NCBI GenBank assembly: GCA_020725885.1 | Contig: DYEA01000007.1 | Span: 310,001 to 374,000 of the forward strand | DNA length: 64,000 nt | Reading direction: 5' to 3' | Source: Slackia sp. | GTDB lineage: Bacteria; Actinomycetota; Coriobacteriia; Anaerosomatales; Anaerosomataceae | Shown: positions 27,221-35,686 of the stretch, in pieces | How positions within the stretch are numbered: the first letter of the stretch is position 1 | Layout of the letters: each line of letters begins with the position of its first letter | Program-made: the position numbers and the translations under genes | The notes under the pieces: model-generated | The model's database searches: none | The model's input: the letters and a program-made list of their open reading frames with translations, nothing else | What the model was told of the DNA's origin: nothing

Positions 27221-28282
27221 TTATCGGCTCCGGCCCAGGAGCGTCTTGAGCGTATTCGGATCGATGGCCCGCTGCAGCGCCGTGTCCTGGCTGATGAGCC
27301 CCCTGCGGCACAGCTCGGCGAGGCTCTGATCCATCGTGACCATACCATACTGCTGACCAGACTGCATCGCCGTGGTGAGTTGGTGCGTCTTGCCTTCGCG
27401 GATGAGGTTGCGGATGCCCGCCGTAGGCACGAGCACCTCGCACGCCAACACGCGGCCCCGGCCGTCGGCGGTCGGAAGGAGCTGCTGGCTTACGATGCCC
27501 TGCAGGGTACCTGCGAGCTGCACACGCACCTGCGACTGCTGGTGGGGCGGGAACACGTCGATGATGCGGTCGACGGTCTGCACAGCGTCTTGCGTGTGAA
27601 GCGTGGCGAGCACGAGGTGGCCGGTCTCGGCTGCCGTCAATGCCGCCGAAATCGTCTCCAAGTCCCGCATCTCGCCGATCAGGATGACGTCGGGATCCTG
27701 CCGCAGGACGTGCTTGAGGGCCATCGAGAAGCTCTTCGTATCAGACCCGACCTCGCGCTGGTTCACCATCGCTTTCTTGTGGTGGTGCAGGTACTCGATC
27801 GGGTCCTCGACGGTGATGATGTGCACTTCGCAGTGCTCGTTGATGTGGTCCACCATCGCCGCAAGCGTGGTCGATTTTCCGGAGCCGGTAGGGCCGGTGA
27901 CCAGCACGAATCCCCTCGGCTTCTCGCACAGCCCGCCAACCACGCTCGGCAAGCCGAGCTCCTCGAAGCTCCTGATCTCCGCCGGGATATGCCGGAACGC
28001 GGCGCCGACGCTCGCCCGCTGGTAGTAGGCGTTCACGCGGAACCGGGCGACGCCGGGAAGGGAGTAGGCGAAGTCGTACTCCCACTCACGCTCGAGCCGC
28101 TCTCGCTGATCCTCTGTCAGGATCGAATACAGCAGCTCCTTCGTATCACGGCTGGTGAGACGGGGGTGGTTCGTCGCGGTGAGTGCGCCGTTGATTCGCA
28201 GGACCGGAGGCATCCCTGCAGTGAGATGCAGGTCCGAGGCACCCCGCTCGACCAGCTCGACAAGAAGCTCCGACAGATCCAT
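27221..28282 (-). CDS. pilT: PilT retraction ATPase
   Basis: This 353-residue hexameric ATPase has an N-terminal PAS-like domain (LLVELVERGASDLHLTAGMPP). Its Walker A is VTGPTGSGKST, the Asp box is in IITVEDPIEYLHHH, Walker B is in PDVILIGEMRDLET and the His box is GHLVLATLHT. The PilT-specific GIRNLIREGKTHQ segment separates it from PilB. It powers pilus depolymerisation. It follows the first pilB by 12 bases. Confidence 0.96.
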   Translation of the reverse strand: MDLSELLVELVERGASDLHLTAGMPPVLRINGALTATNHPRLTSRDTKELLYSILTEDQRERLEREWEYDFAYSLPGVARFRVNAYYQRASVGAAFRHIPAEIRSFEELGLPSVVGGLCEKPRGFVLVTGPTGSGKSTTLAAMVDHINEHCEVHIITVEDPIEYLHHHKKAMVNQREVGSDTKSFSMALKHVLRQDPDVILIGEMRDLETISAALTAAETGHLVLATLHTQDAVQTVDRIIDVFPPHQQSQVRVQLAGTLQGIVSQQLLPTADGRGRVLACEVLVPTAGIRNLIREGKTHQLTTAMQSGQQYGMVTMDQSLAELCRRGLISQDTALQRAIDPNTLKTLLGRSR

Positions 28283-28294
28283 AACGCCCCCCTG

Positions 28295-29962
28295 CTAGAC
28301 GACGACTCTGGCGATCTCCTCCAGCGACGTCAACCCCATCCGGACCTTCTCCAAGCCGTCCTGCCTCAGCGTGAGCATGCCCTGCTCGATGGCGACCTGC
28401 CTGATCTTCTCGGCCGTCGCCTCCTTGACCGTCAGATCGGAGATCTCCTCGCTCACGAGCATCACCTCGTGGATGCCCATGCGGCCCTTGTAGCCGGTCC
28501 CGCCGCACTTCTTGCACCCGACAGGACGGAAGATGCGCTCAGGCAGGTTGTCCTCAGAGAACCCGGCGTCGATGAGCGCCTGTTTCGGCGGCGTGTACTC
28601 TTCCTTGCAGTCTTTGCACAAGCGTCGGGCGAGCCGCTGCGCGAGCACGCAGTCGACAGCTGAAGCGACCAGGAACGGCTCGACGCCCATCTCGATCAAG
28701 CGCGTGATGGCGCCCGGCGCGTCGTTCGTGTGGAGCGTCGACAGCACCAGGTGGCCGGTGAGCGCCGACTCGATGGCGATCTTCGCGGTCTCCTGGTCGC
28801 GGATCTCGCCGACGAGGATCACGTCCGGCGAGCATCGCAGGAACGAGCGCAACGCCCGCGCGAAGGTCAGACCTGCCTTCGGGTTCGTCTGGATCTGGTT
28901 GACGCCGGGCAGCCGGTACTCGACGGGGTCCTCGGCAGTGATGATGTGCCGCGCCGGCTCGTTGAGGACGTTGACGGCCGCGTACAGCGTCGTCGACTTG
29001 CCCGAGCCGGTCGGACCGGTGACGAGGATCGCGCCGTACGGCTTGCGGAACGACGACTCGAAGCGCTCGAGCGACTGCGGGAGGAACCCGAGGTCCTCCA
29101 ACTTGAGCATGATGTTGTCCTTGCGCAGGATACGCAGCACGACCCGCTCTCCGTAGACCGTGGGGAGCGTCGAGACGCGGAAGTCCATCTTGTGGCCGCC
29201 GATCGTGAGCGCGGTGTGGCCGTCCTGCGGCTTGCGCGACTCGGCGATGTCCATGTCGGACATGATCTTGAAGCGGCTGATGATCGCCTGCTGCGTGGAC
29301 TTCGGGCTGCGCATCATCTCGTGGAGCACGCCGTCGATGCGGTACCGGACGCGGAGGTCCTTCTCCTGCGGCTCGATGTGGATGTCTGAAGCGCGGTCGG
29401 CGACGGCTTTGTTGATGATGTAGTTGACGAGCTTGACGATCGGCGCCTCGTCGACGAGCTCGGTGAGCTGCGAGAGGTCGACCTCTTCCTCTTCTACGGC
29501 ACCAGCGTCGACGTCGATGTGCTCGGCGACGCGGTAGTACTCGTTGATGGCTGCGACGATGTCGTCCTTGGTGGAGATGCCTGGCTTGATCTCGTAGCCC
29601 GTGATGATGCGCAGGTCGTCGAGCGCCAGCACGTTGTGCGGGTCGGCCATCGCGACGAGCAGCCGGCCTTCCTCGTCGAACTCGACCGGCATGAGCGTGT
29701 ACCGGTTGGCCAGCTCCTTGGGCACGACGGCGACGGCGGCCGGATCGGGCTTCTGCTGGGAGAAGTCGACGTACGGGATGCCGATCTGCCGGGCCATCAC
29801 CGACAGGATGGCGCCCTGCGTGGCGTACCCGAGATCAACGAGGACCCGGCCCAGAGGGCTGCCCGTCGCCTTGTGGACTTCGAGGGCATCGTTGAGCTGG
29901 CGCTCGGTGATGATACCGGCGCGCACCAACAGCAAGCCCAGGCGTTCGCCCGCTTCAGCCAA
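28295..29962 (-). CDS. pilB: PilB extension ATPase, first copy, with MshEN domain
   Basis: This 555-residue ATPase powers pilus extension. Residues 7-59 form a near-perfect tandem MshEN motif (RLGLLLVRAGIITERQL..., then LGRVLVDLGY...), the cyclic di-GMP binding module of MshE/PilB proteins. Next come the N2 domain, SDIHIEP, Walker A GPTGSGKST, Walker B, and the zinc module CKDC with CKKC (about 450-500). It lies directly upstream of pilT-pilC and matches the normal extension ATPase. A second PilB lies 4 kb upstream. Confidence 0.95.
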   Translation of the reverse strand: MAEAGERLGLLLVRAGIITERQLNDALEVHKATGSPLGRVLVDLGYATQGAILSVMARQIGIPYVDFSQQKPDPAAVAVVPKELANRYTLMPVEFDEEGRLLVAMADPHNVLALDDLRIITGYEIKPGISTKDDIVAAINEYYRVAEHIDVDAGAVEEEEVDLSQLTELVDEAPIVKLVNYIINKAVADRASDIHIEPQEKDLRVRYRIDGVLHEMMRSPKSTQQAIISRFKIMSDMDIAESRKPQDGHTALTIGGHKMDFRVSTLPTVYGERVVLRILRKDNIMLKLEDLGFLPQSLERFESSFRKPYGAILVTGPTGSGKSTTLYAAVNVLNEPARHIITAEDPVEYRLPGVNQIQTNPKAGLTFARALRSFLRCSPDVILVGEIRDQETAKIAIESALTGHLVLSTLHTNDAPGAITRLIEMGVEPFLVASAVDCVLAQRLARRLCKDCKEEYTPPKQALIDAGFSEDNLPERIFRPVGCKKCGGTGYKGRMGIHEVMLVSEEISDLTVKEATAEKIRQVAIEQGMLTLRQDGLEKVRMGLTSLEEIARVVV

Positions 29963-30049
29963 ACCAGACGACCCCCGTCACGCGTCAGAAGCGGCCAGGA
30001 CAGACCTGTCCGCGTACATGATAATGCTACGCCGAGACGCGCTCGCTGG

Positions 30050-30829
30050 CTACTGCTCGAAACCCGAGCGCGCGCGCCTGAGCTCGCCGAGCAGGGTGTT
30101 CGCAAGCCGCTGGAACTCGTCGTGCGTGCGGGTGCCAGGGCGCACTCCGACACGGCTGGATCCGTCGGTGAAGTGCAGCTCCACCGGCGCGACGAGCCGA
30201 TACTCGGCGACCTCAGGGACCGGCTCTGCCGCAGGCCGGAGAGGTGGCTGCGCGTCAGGCAGGGTGACCGGCTCCGCGGCAAGCTCCATGGGAGGCGGGA
30301 CGGGGACCGGCTGTTCCTGCGTGGATACGGACTCCACCGCCGGGATCGGCTCCGCAGCGATCACTTCCGCCTCAGCCTGCTGCTCGAGCGACGCGAGCAG
30401 CGCAGCGATGCGCTCGGTCTGATCTGTCGAGAGCGGCTCGCCCACGTGCTCGGTGCCCATGGGAGACTCGGAGGCTGCCTCTGGAACCTCGGCAACCGGC
30501 TCGACTGGAGACGGTGCCTGGGCTGCCGGAGCGGCGGGCGACGGCACGGGAGGGAGCGTGACCGCCGTGTCTTCGACTCGCGGCTCGGCCTGCGCAGGCG
30601 CGCCGTTCCTGAACGGGTCAGACTCCAGCACGGGAGGAGGCCCGAGCGGCACCACCGGCTCGGGAACGACGTCGATGCGCTCTTCCAACGCCACCGCGCC
30701 CGGTGCGGAGACACGCCGTGCGCGGACAAGGCGCGCGGCGTGTTGGATCGCGGCCACGACGAGGTACAAGACCGACACCAGCGACAGAAGCGCGAGCGCG
30801 CCCAGGATGTACAAGCGCAGATCCAACAC
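30050..30829 (-). CDS. Single-pass membrane protein of the pilus control module (unknown)
   Basis: This 259-residue protein has one N-terminal helix (about 6-28), a Pro/Ala/Glu-rich low-complexity stretch (about 45-205) and a small C-terminal domain (VELHFTDGSSRVGVRPGTRTHDEFQRLANTL-like; about 215-255). The last part reads as two strands and a helix. No family is recognised. It overlaps nothing and starts one base after the GTPase stop, so it is the last gene of the roadblock-DUF4388-GTPase group. A role as membrane anchor or partner of that group is inference. Confidence 0.8.
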   Translation of the reverse strand: MLDLRLYILGALALLSLVSVLYLVVAAIQHAARLVRARRVSAPGAVALEERIDVVPEPVVPLGPPPVLESDPFRNGAPAQAEPRVEDTAVTLPPVPSPAAPAAQAPSPVEPVAEVPEAASESPMGTEHVGEPLSTDQTERIAALLASLEQQAEAEVIAAEPIPAVESVSTQEQPVPVPPPMELAAEPVTLPDAQPPLRPAAEPVPEVAEYRLVAPVELHFTDGSSRVGVRPGTRTHDEFQRLANTLLGELRRARSGFEQ

Positions 30830-30830
30830 C

Positions 30831-31358
30831 TCAGCTCATGCTCTCGAGGATGCGATAGAGGAGACCGAGCAACACCGCCTTGACGCTCTCCTTGCTCCGG
30901 GCGTCGCAGGGCAGCAACGGCACCTCCGTCGGCAGATCGAGCTCGGAGCGGATGCGGGACAGCGAGGCGACGTCGTCGCCGGCGATCTTGTTGGCTGCCA
31001 CCACGAAGGGCACGTCGGACATGTTCGTGAAGAACTCGATCATCGAGCGGGCGTCGGATATCGACTCGGGCGAGAGGCCGTCGACGAGAAGCACGAACCC
31101 AAGCATGCCCTCAGAGAGCGTCTCCCACATGAAGGAGAACCGCTCTTGCCCCGGCGTCCCAAAGAGGTACAGCACGACGTCGTCGGAGATCGTGATGCGC
31201 CCGAAGTCCATGGCGACCGTGGTCTCGCCACCGCCTTCGCCCGAGATATCGCTGACCTGGCGCTCAGTCGACAGGACGGTTATCTCGCTCACCGACTTGA
31301 TGAACGTGGTCTTCCCCGCGTTGAACGGCCCGGTGACGACGACTTTCACAGACTGCAT
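30831..31358 (-). CDS. Small Ras-like GTPase (MglA/CvnD-like)
   Basis: This 175-residue single-domain GTPase has a P-loop GPFNAGKTTFI, a switch I area with TTVAMDFGRI, the G3 variant LFGTPGQERF, and the G4 ANKIAG. GTPGQ in place of the DTAGQ of Ras and the TTVAMDFG segment resemble the CvnD GTPases of streptomycete conservons more than myxobacterial MglA. Both families work with roadblock proteins, and one is encoded two genes upstream. By analogy it may control polarity or activity of the pilus motors, which flank it on both sides. Confidence 0.85.
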   Translation of the reverse strand: MQSVKVVVTGPFNAGKTTFIKSVSEITVLSTERQVSDISGEGGGETTVAMDFGRITISDDVVLYLFGTPGQERFSFMWETLSEGMLGFVLLVDGLSPESISDARSMIEFFTNMSDVPFVVAANKIAGDDVASLSRIRSELDLPTEVPLLPCDARSKESVKAVLLGLLYRILESMS

Positions 31359-31376
31359 TCGGGTTCCGCTCCTCGT

Positions 31377-33188
31377 CTACAGCTTCTCGATGCCATCGAT
31401 GATCTTCAGGACCAGGTCGCGGTCGACCAGCTTGTCGCGGTGGATCGCGGGCTGCTCGCCGGGCTCCGGCAGCTTCGTGACGGTCGTGGTAGGCCGCGGC
31501 CGAGCAGACCCGCCGCCCGTCAGCGCCGTGATCTCGTCGGTGAGCGCGCTCGTGAGAGACACGTCTGTCTCGAACTCGGCAAGGTACGCATCGGTCGAGA
31601 TGACCTTCGGCGCCTCGCGCTCTTCCGCAGCCGGAGGCTCCTCCTCGCCGCCGAGCGAACGCAGCAGGTCAGACAAGGCGGCGTCCGTCGAAACCTGCTC
31701 GACCGCTGGCGGCGCGCCTTCCTGCACGCCGATGGGCTCGCGGACTTCGGGCTCAGGCACGACCTCGACCTGCGGCTGCTCCTCCACGACGGCCCCGGCT
31801 TGAGCCGGCGTCTCGGCAGGCGGCGTCACGACGGCCTCCTCGGCCGGCAGCTCGCCCAGGCCGAGAGCAAGGAGGTCCTTCTCGAGGTCGCCGGTCGGCA
31901 CGAACGAGGGAGCCGCAGGCCCCGTCGCCTCCACTGGCGCCGCTGGCTCCTGCGGCACCGCTTCGAGGACGGGCGCGACCGGTATCTCGCTGAGTTCCGC
32001 AGCGGAGATCGGGCCGACTTCGGGGGTCTCCGACTCGAGAACGGCCTCCGCCTCGACGGGCGGCTCGGGCACTGCCGGCGGCTCCTGCACAGCGACAGGC
32101 TCCTCGGCTTCGGGGACGGGAGGCGCGGGCGCCGGAGCTTCGGGGACGGGAGGCGCTGCGGGATGCGCCTCCGGCTGGGGCTTGAGCACGGCCCCCATCA
32201 TCTGCTCGAAGACCGCCATGTCGTCCGCGCTCGGCGCGGCTTTCGGGGCGGACAGGAACTCCGGCTCCTCCGCGGGGGCTTGCGGGACCTCCGCCACGGA
32301 CAGCGGGACCGCCTCCGCTACGGCTGGCGCAGGCGCTTCCGCCACGGCCGGCGCAGGTGCTTCGGGTGCAGCGGCCGGCGCGGTCGGAGCAGGCGCCGGT
32401 GCCGCTTCCGCACGCGCCGCCCTGCGCGCCTCTCGCTCCGCCCGCTCTGCTCGCAGCCGCTCGACCTCCTCGTCGGACGCGACTTCGAGCAGTCCCGCCG
32501 AGAACAGCCCGTAGATGATGCGCGCGACTTCGAAGTCCGTCTTGCCGAGGTCTCGCGCGAGCTCCCCGACGGTCCGCGTGCCATCAGTCAGGAGCAGCAG
32601 GTTCCACTCAGTGGGCTTGAGCGAGATCTCGAAGGTGCCCTCGCCCGGCGCCGTGGCCATCTTGAACACCATGTCCATCGAGGGGACCTTCTTCTTGATG
32701 CGGTTCCACTCCTCGATGCGACGGCTGCCCTCCATCACGATGTTCTCGATGGAGACAGAAAGCCCGATGTCCTCCTCGACGACCGCGGGCAGTATCTCGA
32801 AGTCGAACTCGCCCTCGTCCCAGCGCATGAGGTCGAAGATCGTGTCTTGGATCTGTTCCTGGACGAACGCCTCGAGCACCGGCTGCGTCACGTAGCCCTC
32901 GTCGACCAGGATCTGGCCCAGCCGGCGTCCGCCTTCGGACTCCCTGGACCGGATCTCGATGGCCTTCGCCAGCGCGCTCGGCGTGATCCTGCCGGCATTG
33001 ACGAGACGCTGGCCGAGCGGCTCCCGGTTCCAGTCGGACTGAGCGAAGAAGACCTCGCCGTCGCGGAACCAGATGGAGCCTTCCGCGTCGGCGCGCTTGA
33101 TGCGCAGCACCCCCGTCTTCTTGCTCAGCTGGACGAGCTGGAAGACGTCAGGGAGGCTGAAGTCTTTGAGGTTGCCGCGAAGCGCCAT
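31377..33188 (-). CDS. DUF4388 (PatA-N-like) protein with MshEN-like tandem and long proline-rich linker
   Basis: This 603-residue cytoplasmic protein starts as a DUF4388/PatA N-terminal domain (MALRGNLKDFSLPDVFQLVQ; FRDGEVFFAQ). Residues about 57-112 contain two LGxxLVxxG-type repeats ending EAFVQEQ, resembling MshEN. The DUF4388 fold resumes with LMRWDEGEFDFEILP, and a winged-helix-like segment follows (about 195-235, DGTRTVGELARDLGKTDFEV). Residues about 240-520 are Ala/Pro/Glu-rich and disordered. The end (IDGIEKL) is helical. Family members work with response regulators and GTPase-roadblock pairs in gliding and pilus control. It sits between the roadblock and GTPase genes. Confidence 0.8.
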   Translation of the reverse strand: MALRGNLKDFSLPDVFQLVQLSKKTGVLRIKRADAEGSIWFRDGEVFFAQSDWNREPLGQRLVNAGRITPSALAKAIEIRSRESEGGRRLGQILVDEGYVTQPVLEAFVQEQIQDTIFDLMRWDEGEFDFEILPAVVEEDIGLSVSIENIVMEGSRRIEEWNRIKKKVPSMDMVFKMATAPGEGTFEISLKPTEWNLLLLTDGTRTVGELARDLGKTDFEVARIIYGLFSAGLLEVASDEEVERLRAERAEREARRAARAEAAPAPAPTAPAAAPEAPAPAVAEAPAPAVAEAVPLSVAEVPQAPAEEPEFLSAPKAAPSADDMAVFEQMMGAVLKPQPEAHPAAPPVPEAPAPAPPVPEAEEPVAVQEPPAVPEPPVEAEAVLESETPEVGPISAAELSEIPVAPVLEAVPQEPAAPVEATGPAAPSFVPTGDLEKDLLALGLGELPAEEAVVTPPAETPAQAGAVVEEQPQVEVVPEPEVREPIGVQEGAPPAVEQVSTDAALSDLLRSLGGEEEPPAAEEREAPKVISTDAYLAEFETDVSLTSALTDEITALTGGGSARPRPTTTVTKLPEPGEQPAIHRDKLVDRDLVLKIIDGIEKL

Positions 33189-33250
33189 GTCGCCTGCGAT
33201 CGCCCTTCCCGTCTATCGCCGCCTCGCCGGAGCGCAGCGGCGCTCCCCCG

Positions 33251-33871
33251 CTATCCGAGGATCTCCGCCACCTGCGCTGCGGCCGTCTTCATATCGTACA
33301 GGACGAGCCCGAGCTTGGCCTGAGCGCTCGCTATGACCGTGAGGACAGCGCGCGAGCCCGCCGCCACCAACAGCACGTACCCGTCTTCCCCCTCGATGAA
33401 CACCTGGGACAAGTGGCCGCGCCCGAGCTCGGCCGCAGCGCGCTCGCCCAGGCCGAGGATCGCCGCGGACATCGCGCCGACCCTGTCGGACTGCATCCCC
33501 GGAGGCAAGGCCGAAGCCATCGTGAAGCCGTCGAGGCTGACCAGCGCCGCAGCCTGCACGTCCGGGTCGCCTTGGATCAGCGCGTCGAGCACGGCCGCCA
33601 AGCGCTCTTCGCGAGACGCTGGACGGCCGACGGTCGCAACGGGACGCTCCGGCGCCGCAGCGGGCGCCACGGGTTGCGGCGCAGCAGCAGCCGTCTGCAC
33701 GGGAGCGGGCGCGGCTGCGGGCGTCTGCACGGCGGACTCCACGACGGGGGCCGCCGGTGCGGCAGCCGCCTGCCGCGGGATCACGACCGGCGGCTTGAGC
33801 AGGTCGTCGTCGTCCGTTGACTGCACATCGGCATCGCTGATGAAGTAGTCGCCGACGCCCTGGTCGACCAT
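33251..33871 (-). CDS. Roadblock/LC7 domain protein (MglB/CvnB-like)
   Basis: This 206-residue protein has an Ala/Pro-rich N-terminal half (about 25-85) followed by a roadblock/LC7 domain (about 95-206; VLDALIQGDPDVQAAALVSLDG, SAAILGLGERAAAELG, VFIEGEDGYVLLVAAG). Such proteins act as activators or scaffolds of small GTPases, as MglB does for MglA. The start at 33871 is supported by GGAGGT seven bases upstream; a longer frame upstream lacks such a site. It begins the control module just after the second pilB. Confidence 0.85.
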   Translation of the reverse strand: MVDQGVGDYFISDADVQSTDDDDLLKPPVVIPRQAAAAPAAPVVESAVQTPAAAPAPVQTAAAAPQPVAPAAAPERPVATVGRPASREERLAAVLDALIQGDPDVQAAALVSLDGFTMASALPPGMQSDRVGAMSAAILGLGERAAAELGRGHLSQVFIEGEDGYVLLVAAGSRAVLTVIASAQAKLGLVLYDMKTAAAQVAEILG

Positions 33872-34003
33872 CCCATACACCTCCGAGCACGGGTCGCGCG
33901 AGCAGCCTGATGCAAGAGCACCGCTCCTACGCTGCATGAACGTGCTCAGTTTCTCACGCTTGGCTGGCTGATACAACAGAGCCCGAACGCACCGCGGCGA
34001 CGC

Positions 34004-35686
34004 CTACACCACGACGCGCAGGACCTCTTCGATGGAAGTCAGGCCCATGCGGACCTTCTCGAAGCCGTCGTCGCGCAGCGTGCGCATGCCCTGCGAGACG
34101 GCGATGCGCTTGATCTCGTCGCCAGACGCATGCTCGACGCACGCACGCTCGATCTCCTCGGTCACGACCATGACCTCGTGGACGCCCATGCGGCCCTTGT
34201 AGCCGATGTTGTTGCACTTGTTGCAGCCGACCGGTCGGTACAGAGTGGGTACGTTGCCCGGCTCGTACGGGAACCCCACCCGGTCCAGCGTCTCCGGCTC
34301 CGGGGTGTACGGCTGCTTGCAGTCCTTGCACAGCCGCCGCGCGAGACGCTGCGCCAGCACGCAGTTCACGGCCGAGGCCGTCAAGAAGGGCTCGACGCCC
34401 ATCTCGGTCAGGCGCGTGAGCGCAGATGGCGCGTCGTTGGTGTGCAGCGTCGAGAGCACCAGGTGCCCGGTGAGCGCCGCCTCGATGGCGATCGTCGCCG
34501 TCTCCTTGTCGCGGATCTCGCCGATCATGACCACGTCGGGGTCCTGGCGCAGGATCGAGCGCAGCGCGGCCGCGAACGTAAGCCCTGCCTTTTCGTTGAC
34601 CTGGACCTGCGAGAGACCGGCGAGCCGGTACTCGACCGGGTCTTCGACGGTGATCAGGTTCACCGTGGGCTTGGTGGTGCGGTTGATGGCGGCGTACAGC
34701 GTCGTCGACTTGCCTGACCCCGTCGGACCGGTGACGAGGATGGCGCCGTACGGCTTGTCGAGCGCCCACAGGAGCTTCTGCATCGGGTCGTCGAGGAAGC
34801 CGAGGTCTTCAAGACCGAGCATGATCGCGTCTTTGCGAAGCAGACGCATGACCGACATCTCGCCGTTGACGGCCGGGAGCACCGCGACGCGGAAGTCGAC
34901 CTCTTTGCCGTCGAGCACCACGCCGAAACGGCCGTCTTGCGGGATCCGCTTCTCGGCGATGTCCATGCCGGAGGCGATCTTGATGCGGCTGATGAGCTGG
35001 CGATGGAGCTTCTTCGGAGCGCGCATGACCTCCTGGCACACGCCGTCGATGCGGTACCTGACGCGGAGCTCGTTCTCGAGCGGTTCCACGTAGATGTCGC
35101 CGGCGCCCTGCCGGATCGCCTCGGTGACGATCACGTTCATGAGCTTAGCGACCGGAGCGCTCTCGTCGGCGGCCTCTTCTTCGGCCTCGCGCTCCGCTTC
35201 GGCCGTCGTGCCCTCGAGGTCGCCGACCATGCGGTCCACGTCTTGGTGCATGGTGGCGAACTTCTCGATGGCGGCGAGCACGTCGCTTTCGGTCACGACG
35301 ACCGGCCTGATCTCGTACCCGGTGACGATCCGCAGGTCGTCGATGGCGAAGATGTTGGCCGGGTCGGCCATGGCGACGAGCAGCTCGTCTTCCTCGATCT
35401 TGATGGGAAGCGCCTTGTGGCGCTTCGCGAGGTCCGTGCTGAGCAGCATCGCGGCGTTCGGGTCGATCTCGTACCCGCCGAGGTCCACGAACGCCAGCCC
35501 CATGTTCTCGGCGACCGCCTGGGCGATTCGCTGCTCGCTCGCGATCCCCATCTCGACCAGCACCGAGGTGAGCGAGGAGTCCTCGGACTCGCTCCGCTTC
35601 AACGCCTCCTCGAGCTGCTCAGGCGAGCAGACCCCCGCCTGCACGAGGATCTTGCCGAGCCGCCGCCCTGAAGCCGCCGCCGTCAT
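34004..35686 (-). CDS. Second PilB-type ATPase with variant DIY motif
   Basis: This 560-residue paralogue of the PilB at 28295 has the same layout: MshEN-like region (RLGKILVQAGV about residue 9; second repeat degenerate, SLTSVLVEMG), N2 domain, Walker A GPTGSGKST and zinc module CKDC...CNKC. The usual DIHIEP next to the arginine fingers reads DIYVEP here. An acidic insertion (about 165-185, EREAEEEAADES) is unique to this copy. It overlaps aroE by four bases and heads the pilus cluster. It may be an alternative extension motor or drive a type II-like function. Confidence 0.9.
   Translation of the reverse strand: MTAAASGRRLGKILVQAGVCSPEQLEEALKRSESEDSSLTSVLVEMGIASEQRIAQAVAENMGLAFVDLGGYEIDPNAAMLLSTDLAKRHKALPIKIEEDELLVAMADPANIFAIDDLRIVTGYEIRPVVVTESDVLAAIEKFATMHQDVDRMVGDLEGTTAEAEREAEEEAADESAPVAKLMNVIVTEAIRQGAGDIYVEPLENELRVRYRIDGVCQEVMRAPKKLHRQLISRIKIASGMDIAEKRIPQDGRFGVVLDGKEVDFRVAVLPAVNGEMSVMRLLRKDAIMLGLEDLGFLDDPMQKLLWALDKPYGAILVTGPTGSGKSTTLYAAINRTTKPTVNLITVEDPVEYRLAGLSQVQVNEKAGLTFAAALRSILRQDPDVVMIGEIRDKETATIAIEAALTGHLVLSTLHTNDAPSALTRLTEMGVEPFLTASAVNCVLAQRLARRLCKDCKQPYTPEPETLDRVGFPYEPGNVPTLYRPVGCNKCNNIGYKGRMGVHEVMVVTEEIERACVEHASGDEIKRIAVSQGMRTLRDDGFEKVRMGLTSIEEVLRVVV

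Noticed and set aside
30453-33323. Long open frame on the plus strand opposite the GTPase and DUF4388 genes
   Set aside because: It is low-complexity Arg/Gly/His/Leu-rich sequence produced by reading opposite Pro/Ala-rich coding DNA. It has no start context, and every minus-strand gene under it has recognisable domains.
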